Assembly (NCBI GenBank): GCA_036971475.1
Contig: JBAIZL010000058.1
Location: 2,172,501-2,236,500 of the forward strand
Direction: 5' to 3'
DNA: 64,000 nucleotides
Origin: Prosapia bicincta
Lineage: Eukaryota; Arthropoda; Insecta; Hemiptera; Cercopidae
In this document: in pieces, positions 10,905 to 24,539 of the stretch
How the letters are laid out: each line of letters opens with the position of its first letter
Position numbering within the stretch: position 1 is the first letter of the stretch
Made by a program: the position numbers and the translations under genes
Notes under the pieces: generated by a model
Told to the model about the DNA's origin: nothing
The model's database searches: none
The model's input: only the letters and a program-made list of their open reading frames with translations

Positions 10905-13900
10905 AATTGTTAATGACGTTACTACACTACTGGTAGATGGAGATAAAGATCCTAGAAATGGCATTGTTAATGGCGTTACTACACTACTGGTAGATGACGA
11001 TAAAGATCCTAGAAATGGCATTGTTAATGGCGTTACTACACTACTGGTAGATGACGATAAAGATCCTAGAAATGGCATTGTTAATGGCGTTACTACACTA
11101 CTGGTAGATGGAGATAAAGATCCTAGAAATGGCATTGTTAATGGTGTTACTACACTACTGGTAGATGACGATAAAGATCCTAGAAATGGCATTGTTAATG
11201 GCGTTACTACACTACTGGTAGATGGAGATAAAGATCCTAGAAATGGCATTGTTAATGGCGTTACTACACTACTGGTAGATGGAGATAAAGATCCTAGAAA
11301 TGGCATTGTTAATGGCGTTACTACACTACTGGTAGATGACGATAAAGATCCTAGAAATGGCATTGTTAATGGCGTTACTACACTACTGGTAGATGGAGAT
11401 AAAGATCCTAGAAATGGCATTGTTAATGGCGTTACTACACTACTGGTAGATGGAGATAAAGATCCTAGAAATGGCATTGTTAATGGCGTTACTACACTAC
11501 TGGTAGATGGAGATAAAGATCCTAGAAATGGCATTGTTAATGGCGTTACTACACTACTGGTAGATGACGATAAAGATCCTAGAAATGGCATTGTTAATGG
11601 CGTTACTACACTACTGGTAGATGGAGATAAAGATCCTAGAAATGGCATTGTTAATGGCGTTACTACACTACTGGTAGATGGAGATAAAGATCCTAGAAAT
11701 GGCATTGTTAATGGCGTTACTACACTACTGGTGGATGGAGATAAAGATCCTAGAAATGGCATTGTTAATGGCGTTACTACACTACTGGTAGATGGAGATA
11801 AAGATCCTAGAAATGGCATTGTTAATGGCGTTACTACACTACTGGTAGATGACGATAAAGATCCTAGAAATGGCATTGTTAATGGCGTTACTACACTACT
11901 GGTAGATGGAGATAAAGATCCTAGAAATGGCATTGTTAATGGCGTTACTACACTACTGGTAGATGGAGATAAAGATCCTAGAAATGGCATTGTTAATGGC
12001 GTTACTACACTACTGGTAGATGGAGATAAAGATCCTAGAAATGGCATTGTTAATGGCGTTACTACACTACTGGTAGATGGAGATAAAGATCCTAGAAATG
12101 GCATTGTTAATGGCGTTACTACACTACTGGTAGATGGAGATAAAGATCCTAGAAATGGCATTGTTAATGGCGTTACTACACTACTGGTAGATGGAGATAA
12201 AGATCCTAGAAATGGCATTGTTAATGGCGTTACTACACTACTGGTAGATGACGATAAAGATCCTAGAAATGGCATTGTTAATGGCGTTACTACACTACTG
12301 GTAGATGACGATAAAGATCCTAGAAATGGCATTGTTAATGGCGTTACTACACTACTGGTGGATGGAGATAAAGATCCTAGAAATGGCATTGTTAATGGCG
12401 TTACTACACTACTGGTAGATGACGATAAAGATCCTAGAAATGGCATTGTTAATGGCGTTACTACACTACTGGTAGATGGAGATAAAGATCCTAGAAATGG
12501 CATTGTTAATGGCGTTACTACACTACTGGTAGATGACGATAAAGATCCTAGAAATGGCATTGTTAATGGCGTTACTACACTACTGGTAGATGGAGATAAA
12601 GATCCTAGAAATGGCATTGTTAATGGCGTTACTACACTACTGGTAGATGACGATAAAGATCCTAGAAATGGCATTGTTAATGGCGTTACTACACTACTGG
12701 TAGATGGAGATAAAGATCCTAGAAATGGCATTGTTAATGGCGTTACTACACTACTGGTAGATGACGATAAAGATCCTAGAAATGGCATTGTTAATGGCGT
12801 TACTACACTACTGGTAGATGACGATAAAGATCCTAGAAATGGCATTGTTAATGGCGTTACTACACTACTGGTAGATGGAGATAAAGATCCTAGAAATGGC
12901 ATTGTTAATGGTGTTACTACACTACTGGTAGATGACGATAAAGATCCTAGAAATGGCATTGTTAATGGCGTTACTACACTACTGGTAGATGGAGATAAAG
13001 ATCCTAGAAATGGCATTGTTAATGGCGTTACTACACTACTGGTAGATGGAGATAAAGATCCTAGAAATGGCATTGTTAATGGCGTTACTACACTACTGGT
13101 AGATGACGATAAAGATCCTAGAAATGGCATTGTTAATGGCGTTACTACACTACTGGTAGATGGAGATAAAGATCCTAGAAATGGCATTGTTAATGGCGTT
13201 ACTACACTACTGGTAGATGGAGATAAAGATCCTAGAAATGGCATTGTTAATGGCGTTACTACACTACTGGTAGATGGAGATAAAGATCCTAGAAATGGCA
13301 TTGTTAATGGCGTTACTACACTACTGGTAGATGACGATAAAGATCCTAGAAATGGCATTGTTAATGGCGTTACTACACTACTGGTAGATGGAGATAAAGA
13401 TCCTAGAAATGGCATTGTTAATGGCGTTACTACACTACTGGTAGATGGAGATAAAGATCCTAGAAATGGCATTGTTAATGGCGTTACTACACTACTGGTG
13501 GATGGAGATAAAGATCCTAGAAATGGCATTGTTAATGGCGTTACTACACTACTGGTAGATGGAGATAAAGATCCTAGAAATGGCATTGTTAATGGCGTTA
13601 CTACACTACTGGTAGATGACGATAAAGATCCTAGAAATGGCATTGTTAATGGCGTTACTACACTACTGGTAGATGGAGATAAAGATCCTAGAAATGGCAT
13701 TGTTAATGGCGTTACTACACTACTGGTAGATGGAGATAAAGATCCTAGAAATGGCATTGTTAATGGCGTTACTACACTACTGGTAGATGGAGATAAAGAT
13801 CCTAAAAATGGCATTGTTAATGGCGTTACTACACTACTGGTAGATGGAGATAAAGATCCTAGAAATGGCATTGTTAATGGCGTTACTACACTACTGGTAG

Positions 13901-16900
13901 ATGGAGATAAAGATCCTAGAAATGGCATTGTTAATGGCGTTACTACACTACTGGTAGATGGAGATAAAGATCCTAGAAATGGCATTGTTAATGGCGTTAC
14001 TACACTACTGGTAGATGACGATAAAGATCCTAGAAATGGCATTGTTAATGGCGTTACTACACTACTGGTAGATGGAGATAAAGATCCTAGAAATGGCATT
14101 GTTAATGGCGTTACTACACTACTGGTAGATGGAGATAAAGATCCTAGAAATGGCATTGTTAATGGCGTTACTACACTACTGGTGGATGGAGATAAAGATC
14201 CTAGAAATGGCATTGTTAATGGCGTTACTACACTACTGGTAGATGGAGATAAAGATCCTAGAAATGGCATTGTTAATGGCGTTACTACACTACTGGTAGA
14301 TGACGATAAAGATCCTAGAAATGGCATTGTTAATGGCGTTACTACACTACTGGTAGATGGAGATAAAGATCCTAGAAATGGCATTGTTAATGGCGTTACT
14401 ACACTACTGGTAGATGACGATAAAGATCCTAGAAATGGCATTGTTAATGGCGTTACTACACTACTGGTAGATGGAGATAAAGATCCTAGAAATGGCATTG
14501 TTAATGGCGTTACTACACTACTGGTAGATGACGATAAAGATCCTAGAAATGGCATTGTTAATGGCGTTACTACACTACTGGTAGATGACGATAAAGATCC
14601 TAGAAATGGCATTGTTAATGGCGTTACTACACTACTGGTAGATGGAGATAAAGATCCTAGAAATGGCATTGTTAATGGCGTTACTACACTACTGGTAGAT
14701 GACGATAAATATCCTAGAAATGGCATTGTTAATGGCGTTACTACACTACTGGTAGATGAAGATAAAGATCCTAGAAATGGCATTGTTAATGGCGTTACTA
14801 CACTACTGGTAGATGACGATAAAGATCCTAGAAATGGCATTGTTAATGGCGTTACTACACTACTGGTAGATGGAGATAAAGATCCTAGAAATGGCATTGT
14901 TAATGGCGTTACTACACTACTGGTAGATGACGATAAAGATCCTAGAAATGGCATTGTTAATGGCGTTACTACACTACTGGTAGATGGAGATAAAGATCCT
15001 AGAAATGGCATTGTTAATGGCGTTACTACACTACTGGTAGATGACGATAAAGATCCTAGAAATGGCATTGTTAATGGCGTTACTACACTACTGGTAGATG
15101 GAGATAAAGATCCTAGAAATGGCATTGTTAATGGCGTTACTACACTACTGGTAGATGGAGATAAAGATCCTAGAAATGGCATTGTTAATGGCGTTACTAC
15201 ACTACTGGTAGAATACGATAAAGATCCTAGAAATGGCATTGTTAATGGCGTTACTACACTACTGGTAGATGAAGATAAAGATCCTAGAAATGGCATTGTT
15301 AATGGCGTTACTACACTACTGGTAGATGACGATAAAGATCCTAGAAATGGCATTGTTAATGGCGTTACTACACTACTGGTAGATGACGATAAAGATCCTA
15401 GAAGTGGCATTGTTAATGGCGTTACTACACTACTGGTAGATGACGATAAAGATCCTAGAAATGGCATTGTTAATGGCGTTACTACACTACTGGTAGATGA
15501 CGATAAAGATCCTAGAATTGGCATTGTTAATGGCGTTACTACACTACTGGTAGATGACGATAAAGATCCTAGAAATGGCATTGTTAATGGCGTTACTACA
15601 CTACTGGTAGATGACGATAAAGATCCTAGAAATGGCATTGTTAATGGCGTTACTACACTACTGGTAGATGACGATAAAGATCCTAGAAATGGCATTGTTA
15701 ATGGCGTTACTACACTACTGGTAGATGGAGATAAAGATCCTAGAAATGGCATTGTTAATGGCGTTACTACACTACTGGTAGATGACGATAAAGATCCTAG
15801 AAATGGCATTGTTAATGGCGTTACTACACTAATGGTAGATGACGATAAAGATCCTAGAAATGGCATTGTTAATGGCGTTACTACACTACTGGTAGATGAC
15901 GATAAAGATCCTAGAAATGGCATTGTTAATGGCGTTACTACACTACTGGTAGATGGAGATAAAGATCCTAGAAATGGCATTGTTAATGGCGTTACTACAC
16001 TACTGGTAGATGACGATAAAGATCCTAGAAATGGCATTGTTAATGGCGTTACTACACTACTGGTAGATGACGATAAAGATCCTAGAAATGGCATTGTTAA
16101 TGGCGTTACTACACTACTGGTAGATGGAGATAAAGATCCTAGAAATGGCATTGTTAATGGCGTTACTACACTACTGGTAGATGACGATAAAGATCCTAGA
16201 AATGGCATTGTTAATGGCGTTACTACACTACTGGTAAATGACGATAAAGATCCTAGAAATGGCATTGTTAATGGCGTTACTACACTACTGGTAGATGACG
16301 ATAAAGATCCTAGAAATGGCATTGTTAATGGCGTTACTACACTACTGGTAGATGACGATAAAGATCCTAGAAATGGCATTGTTAATGGCGTTACTACACT
16401 ACTGGTAGATGGAGATAAAGATCCTAGAAATGGCATTGTTAATGGCGTTACTACACTACTGGTAGATGACGATAAAGATCCTAGAAATGGCATTGTTAAT
16501 GGCGTTACTACACTACTGGTAGATGACGATAAAGATCCTAGAAATGGCATTGTTAATGGCGTTACTACACTACTGGTAGATGACGATAAAGATCCTAGAA
16601 ATGGCATTGTTAATGGCGTTACTACACTACTGGTAGATGACGATAAAGATACTAGAAATGGCATTGTTAATGGCGTTACTACACTACTGGTAGATGACGA
16701 TAAAGATCCTAGAAATGGCATTGTTAATGGCGTTACTACACTACTGGTAGATGGAGATAAAGATCCTAGAAATGGCATTGTTAATGGCGTTACTACACTA
16801 CTGGTAGATGACGATAAAGATCCTAGAAATGGCATTGTTAATGGCGTTACTACACTACTGGTAGATGGAGATAAAGATCCTAGAAATGGCATTGTTAATG

Positions 16901-17149
16901 GCGTTACTACACTACTGGTAGATGACGATAAAGATCCTAGAAATGGCATTGTTAATGGCGTTACTACACTACTGGTAGATGACGATAAAGATCCTAGAAA
17001 TGGCATTGTTAATGGCGTTACTACACTACTGGTAGATGACGATAAAGATCCTAGAAATGGCATTGTTAATGGCGTTACTACACTACTGGTAGATGACGAT
17101 AAAGATCCTAGAAATGGCATTGTTAATGGCGTTACTACACTACTGGTAG

Positions 17150-20100
17150 ATGGAGATAAAGATCCTAGAAATGGCATTGTTAATGGCGTTACTACACTAC
17201 TGGTAGATGACGATAAAGATCCTAGAAATGGCATTGTTAATGGCGTTACTACACTACTGGTAGATGACGATAAAGATCCTAGAAATGGCATTGTTAATGG
17301 CGTTACTACACTACTGGTAGATGACGATAAAGATCCTAGAAATGGCATTGTTAATGGCGTTACTACACTACTGGTAGATGACGATAAAGATACTAGAAAT
17401 GGCATTGTTAATGGCGTTACTACACTACTGGTAGATGACGATAAAGATCCTAGAAATGGCATTGTTAATGGCGTTACTACACTACTGGTAGATGGAGATA
17501 AAGATCCTAGAAATGGCATTGTTAATGGCGTTACTACACTACTGGTAGATGACGATAAAGATCCTAGAAATGGCATTGTTAATGGCGTTACTACACTACT
17601 GGTAGATGGAGATAAAGATCCTAGAAATGGCATTGTTAATGGCGTTACTACACTACTGGTAGATGACGATAAAGATCCTAGAAATGGCATTGTTAATGGC
17701 GTTACTACACTACTGGTAGATGGAGATAAAGATCCTAGAAATGGCATTGTTAATGGCGTTACTACACTACTGGTAGATGACGATAAAGATCCTAGAAATG
17801 GCATTGTTAATGGCGTTACTACACTACTGGTAGATGACGATAAAGATCCTAGAAATGGCATTGTTAATGGCGTTACTACACTACTGGTAGGTGACGATAA
17901 AGATCCTAGAAATGGCATTGTTAATGGCGTTACTACACTACTGGTAGATGACGATAAAGATCCTAGAAATGGCATTGTTAATGGCGTTACTACACTACTG
18001 GTAGATGACGATAAAGATCCTAGAAATGGCATTGTTAATGGCGTTACTACACTACTGGTAGATGACGATAAAGATCCTAGAAATGGCATTGTTAATGGCG
18101 TTACTACACTACTGGTAGATGACGATAAAGATCCTAGAAATGGCATTGTTAATGGCGTTACTACACTACTGGTAGATGACGATAAAGATCCTAGAAATGG
18201 CATTGTTAATGGCGTTACTACACTACTGGTAGATGGAGATAAAGATCCTAGAAATGGCATTGTTAATGGCGTTACTACACTACTGGTAGATGACGATAAA
18301 GATCCTAGAAATGGCATTGTTAATGGCGTTACTACACTACTGGTAGATGGAGATAAAGATCCTAGAAATGGCATTGTTAATGGCGTTACTACACTACTGG
18401 TAGATGACGATAAAGATCCTAGAAATGGCATTGTTAATGGCGTTACTACACTACTGGTAGATGGAGATAAAGATCCTAGAAATGGCATTGTTAATGGCGT
18501 TACTACACTACTGGTAGATGACGATAAAGATCCTAGAAATGGCATTGTTAATGGCGTTACTACACTACTGGTAGATGACGATAAAGATCCTAGTAATGGC
18601 ATTGTTAATGGCGTTACTACACTACTGGCAGATGACGATAAAGATCCTAGAAATGGCATTGTTAATGGCGTTACTACACTACTGGTAGATGACGATAAAG
18701 ATCCTAGAAATGGCATTGTTAATGGCGTTACTACACTACTGGCAGATGACGATAAAGATCCTAGAAATGGCATTGTTAATGGCGTTACTACACTACTGGC
18801 AGATGACGATAAAGATCCTAGAAATGGCATTGTTAATGGCGTTACTACACTACTGGTAGATGACGATAAAGATCCTAGAAATGGCATTGTTAATGGCGTT
18901 ACTACACTACTGGTAGATGACGATAAAGATCCTAGAAATGGCATTGTTAATGGCGTTACTACACTACTGGTAAATGACGATAAAGATCCTAGAAATGGCA
19001 TTGTTAATGGCTTTACTACACTACTGGTAGATGACGATAAAGATCCTAGAAATGGCATTGTTAATGGCGTTACTACACTACTGGTAGATGGAGATAAAGA
19101 TCCTAGAAATGGCATTGTTAATGGCGTTACTACACTACTGGTAGATGACGATAAAGATCCTAGAAATGGCATTGTTAATGGCGTTACTACACTACTGGTA
19201 GATGACGATAAAGATCCTAGAAATGGCATTGTTAATGGCGTTACTACACTACTGGTAGATGACGATAAAGATCCTAGAAATGGCATTGTTAATGGCGTTA
19301 CTACACTACTGGTAGATGACGATAAAGATCGTAGAAATGGCACTGTTAATCACGTTACTACACTACTGTTAGATGACGATAAAGATCCTAGAAATGGCAT
19401 TGTTAATGGCGTTACTACACTACTGGTAGATGACGATAAAGATCCTAGAAATGGCATTGTTAATGGCGTTACTACACTACTGGTAGATGGAGATAAAGAT
19501 CCTAGAAATGGCATTGTTAATGGCGTTACTACACTACTGGTAGATGGAGATAAAGATCCTAGAAATGGCATTGTTAATGGCGTTACTACACTACTGGTAG
19601 ATGGAGATAAAGATCCTAGAAATGGCATTGTTAATGGCGTTACTACACTACTGGTAGATGACGATAAAGATCCTAGAAATGGCATTGTTAATGGCGTTAC
19701 TACACTACTGGTAGATGGAGATAAAGATCCTAGAAATGGCATTGTTAATGGCGTTACTACACTACTGGTAGATGACGATAAAGATCCTAGAAATGGCATT
19801 GTTAATGGCGTTACTACACTACTGGTAGATGGAGATAAAGATCCTAGAAATGGCATTGTTAACGGCGTTACTACACTACTGGTAGATGGAGATAAAGATC
19901 CTAGAAATGGCATTGTTAATGGCGTTACTACACTACTGGTAGATGGAGATAAAGATCCTAGAAATGGCATTGTTAATGGCGTTACTACACTACTGGTAGA
20001 TGACGATAAAGATCCTAGAAATGGCATTGTTAATGGCGTTACTACACTACTGGTAGATGGAGATAAAGATCCTAGAAATGGCATTGTTAATGGCGTTACT

Positions 20101-20433
20101 ACACTACTGGTAGATGGAGATAAAGATCCTGGAAATGGCATTGTTAATGGCGTTACTACACTACTGGTAGATGAAGATAAAGATCCTAGAAATGGCATTG
20201 TTAATGGCGTTACTACACTACTGGTAGATGACGATAAAGATCCTGGAAATGGCATTGTTAATGGCGTTACTACACTACTGGTAGATGAAGATAAAGATCC
20301 TAGAAATGGCATTGTTAATGGCGTTACTACACTACTGGTAGATGAAGATAAAGATCCTAGAAATGGCATTGTTAATGGCGTTACTACACTACTGGTAGAT
20401 GACGATAAAGATCCTAGAAATTTTCATTGTTAA
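17150..20433. repeat. Higher-order duplication inside the 57-bp array, first copy
   Basis: Private variants recur at a constant offset of 4106 bp (72 units plus 2). A unit with ACTAGA in place of CCTAGA lies at 17391 and 21497. A unit reading GATCGTAGAAATGG and ending in AATCACG lies at 19331 and 23437. A frame-shifting AAATTTTCATTG unit lies at 20421 and 24527. About 3.3 kb was therefore copied as one block. The left edge, near 17150, is estimated from where the unit order stops matching. Confidence 0.8.
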
Positions 20434-21255
20434 TGGCGTTACTACACTACTGGTAGATGGAGATAAAGATCCTAGAAATGGCATTGTTAATGGCGTTACT
20501 ACACTACTGGTAGATGACGATAAAGATCCTAGAAATGGCATTGTTAATGGCGTTACTACACTACTGGTAGATGGAGATAAAGATCCTGGAAATGGCATTG
20601 TTAATGGCGTTACTACACTACTGGTAGATGAAGATAAAGATCCTAGAAATGGCATTGTTAATGGCGTTACTACACTACTGGTAGATGACGATAAAGATCC
20701 TGGAAATGGCATTGTTAATGGCGTTACTACACTACTGGTAGATGAAGATAAAGATCCTAGAAATGGCATTGTTAATGGCGTTACTACACTACTGGTAGAT
20801 GAAGATAAAGATCCTAGAAATGGCATTGTTAATGGCGTTACTACACTACTGGTAGATGACGATAAAGATCCTAGAAATTTTCATTGTTAATGGCGTTACT
20901 ACACTACTGGTAGATGGAGATAAAGATCCTAGAAATGGCATTGTTAATGGCGTTACTACACTACTGGTAGATGACGATAAAGATCCTAGAAATGGCATTG
21001 TTAATGGCGTTACTACACTACTGGTAGATGGAGATAAAGATCCTAGAAATGGCATTGTTAATGGCGTTACTACACTACTGGTAGATGACGATAAAGATCC
21101 TAGAAATGGCATTGTTAATGGCGTTACTACACTACTGGTAGATGGAGATAAAGATCCTAGAAATGGCATTGTTAATGGCGTTACTACACTACTGGTAGAT
21201 GACGATAAAGATCCTAGAAATGGCATTGTTAATGGCGTTACTACACTACTGGTAG

Positions 21256-24200
21256 ATGGAGATAAAGATCCTAGAAATGGCATTGTTAATGGCGTTACTA
21301 CACTACTGGTAGATGACGATAAAGATCCTAGAAATGGCATTGTTAATGGCGTTACTACACTACTGGTAGATGACGATAAAGATCCTAGAAATGGCATTGT
21401 TAATGGCGTTACTACACTACTGGTAGATGACGATAAAGATCCTAGAAATGGCATTGTTAATGGCGTTACTACACTACTGGTAGATGACGATAAAGATACT
21501 AGAAATGGCATTGTTAATGGCGTTACTACACTACTGGTAGATGACGATAAAGATCCTAGAAATGGCATTGTTAATGGCGTTACTACACTACTGGTAGATG
21601 GAGATAAAGATCCTAGAAATGGCATTGTTAATGGCGTTACTACACTACTGGTAGATGACGATAAAGATCCTAGAAATGGCATTGTTAATGGCGTTACTAC
21701 ACTACTGGTAGATGGAGATAAAGATCCTAGAAATGGCATTGTTAATGGCGTTACTACACTACTGGTAGATGACGATAAAGATCCTAGAAATGGCATTGTT
21801 AATGGCGTTACTACACTACTGGTAGATGGAGATAAAGATCCTAGAAATGGCATTGTTAATGGCGTTACTACACTACTGGTAGATGACGATAAAGATCCTA
21901 GAAATGGCATTGTTAATGGCGTTACTACACTACTGGTAGATGACGATAAAGATCCTAGAAATGGCATTGTTAATGGCGTTACTACACTACTGGTAGGTGA
22001 CGATAAAGATCCTAGAAATGGCATTGTTAATGGCGTTACTACACTACTGGTAGATGACGATAAAGATCCTAGAAATGGCATTGTTAATGGCGTTACTACA
22101 CTACTGGTAGATGACGATAAAGATCCTAGAAATGGCATTGTTAATGGCGTTACTACACTACTGGTAGATGACGATAAAGATCCTAGAAATGGCATTGTTA
22201 ATGGCGTTACTACACTACTGGTAGATGACGATAAAGATCCTAGAAATGGCATTGTTAATGGCGTTACTACACTACTGGTAGATGACGATAAAGATCCTAG
22301 AAATGGCATTGTTAATGGCGTTACTACACTACTGGTAGATGGAGATAAAGATCCTAGAAATGGCATTGTTAATGGCGTTACTACACTACTGGTAGATGAC
22401 GATAAAGATCCTAGAAATGGCATTGTTAATGGCGTTACTACACTACTGGTAGATGGAGATAAAGATCCTAGAAATGGCATTGTTAATGGCGTTACTACAC
22501 TACTGGTAGATGACGATAAAGATCCTAGAAATGGCATTGTTAATGGCGTTACTACACTACTGGTAGATGGAGATAAAGATCCTAGAAATGGCATTGTTAA
22601 TGGCGTTACTACACTACTGGTAGATGACGATAAAGATCCTAGAAATGGCATTGTTAATGGCGTTACTACACTACTGGTAGATGACGATAAAGATCCTAGT
22701 AATGGCATTGTTAATGGCGTTACTACACTACTGGCAGATGACGATAAAGATCCTAGAAATGGCATTGTTAATGGCGTTACTACACTACTGGTAGATGACG
22801 ATAAAGATCCTAGAAATGGCATTGTTAATGGCGTTACTACACTACTGGCAGATGACGATAAAGATCCTAGAAATGGCATTGTTAATGGCGTTACTACACT
22901 ACTGGCAGATGACGATAAAGATCCTAGAAATGGCATTGTTAATGGCGTTACTACACTACTGGTAGATGACGATAAAGATCCTAGAAATGGCATTGTTAAT
23001 GGCGTTACTACACTACTGGTAGATGACGATAAAGATCCTAGAAATGGCATTGTTAATGGCGTTACTACACTACTGGTAAATGACGATAAAGATCCTAGAA
23101 ATGGCATTGTTAATGGCTTTACTACACTACTGGTAGATGACGATAAAGATCCTAGAAATGGCATTGTTAATGGCGTTACTACACTACTGGTAGATGGAGA
23201 TAAAGATCCTAGAAATGGCATTGTTAATGGCGTTACTACACTACTGGTAGATGACGATAAAGATCCTAGAAATGGCATTGTTAATGGCGTTACTACACTA
23301 CTGGTAGATGACGATAAAGATCCTAGAAATGGCATTGTTAATGGCGTTACTACACTACTGGTAGATGACGATAAAGATCCTAGAAATGGCATTGTTAATG
23401 GCGTTACTACACTACTGGTAGATGACGATAAAGATCGTAGAAATGGCATTGTTAATCACGTTACTACACTACTGTTAGATGACGATAAAGATCCTAGAAA
23501 TGGCATTGTTAATGGCGTTACTACACTACTGGTAGATGACGATAAAGATCCTAGAAATGGCATTGTTAATGGCGTTACTACACTACTGGTAGATGGAGAT
23601 AAAGATCCTAGAAATGGCATTGTTAATGGCGTTACTACACTACTGGTAGATGGAGATAAAGATCCTAGAAATGGCATTGTTAATGGCGTTACTACACTAC
23701 TGGTAGATGGAGATAAAGATCCTAGAAATGGCATTGTTAATGGCGTTACTACACTACTGGTAGATGACGATAAAGATCCTAGAAATGGCATTGTTAATGG
23801 CGTTACTACACTACTGGTAGATGGAGATAAAGATCCTAGAAATGGCATTGTTAATGGCGTTACTACACTACTGGTAGATGACGATAAAGATCCTAGAAAT
23901 GGCATTGTTAATGGCGTTACTACACTACTGGTAGATGGAGATAAAGATCCTAGAAATGGCATTGTTAACGGCGTTACTACACTACTGGTAGATGGAGATA
24001 AAGATCCTAGAAATGGCATTGTTAATGGCGTTACTACACTACTGGTAGATGGAGATAAAGATCCTAGAAATGGCATTGTTAATGGCGTTACTACACTACT
24101 GGTAGATGACGATAAAGATCCTAGAAATGGCATTGTTAATGGCGTTACTACACTACTGGTAGATGGAGATAAAGATCCTAGAAATGGCATTGTTAATGGC

Positions 24201-24539
24201 GTTACTACACTACTGGTAGATGGAGATAAAGATCCTGGAAATGGCATTGTTAATGGCGTTACTACACTACTGGTAGATGAAGATAAAGATCCTAGAAATG
24301 GCATTGTTAATGGCGTTACTACACTACTGGTAGATGACGATAAAGATCCTGGAAATGGCATTGTTAATGGCGTTACTACACTACTGGTAGATGAAGATAA
24401 AGATCCTAGAAATGGCATTGTTAATGGCGTTACTACACTACTGGTAGATGAAGATAAAGATCCTAGAAATGGCATTGTTAATGGCGTTACTACACTACTG
24501 GTAGATGACGATAAAGATCCTAGAAATTTTCATTGTTAA
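21256..24539. repeat. Higher-order duplication inside the 57-bp array, second copy
   Basis: This is the partner of the block at 17150-20433. A shorter duplication of 457 bp (eight units plus one base) lies between them: the AAATTTTCATTG unit also occurs at 20878, after a repeat of the last eight units before 20433. One base separates the marker units of the two long copies (GGCACTG at 19339 versus GGCATTG), so the duplication is recent. Confidence 0.75.

Noticed and set aside
10875..20433. Giant proteins of 2822 and 2900 residues on opposite strands
   Set aside because: Both are translations of one in-phase minisatellite. The plus frame has almost no ATG, there is no unique domain or signal sequence, and frames break wherever a one-base indel enters the array.
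11731..20433. Calcium-binding D-x-D repeat protein
   Set aside because: The VDGDKD pattern looks like calcium loops, but the key Asp varies freely to Gly or Glu, no start codon exists, and the complementary strand is equally open.
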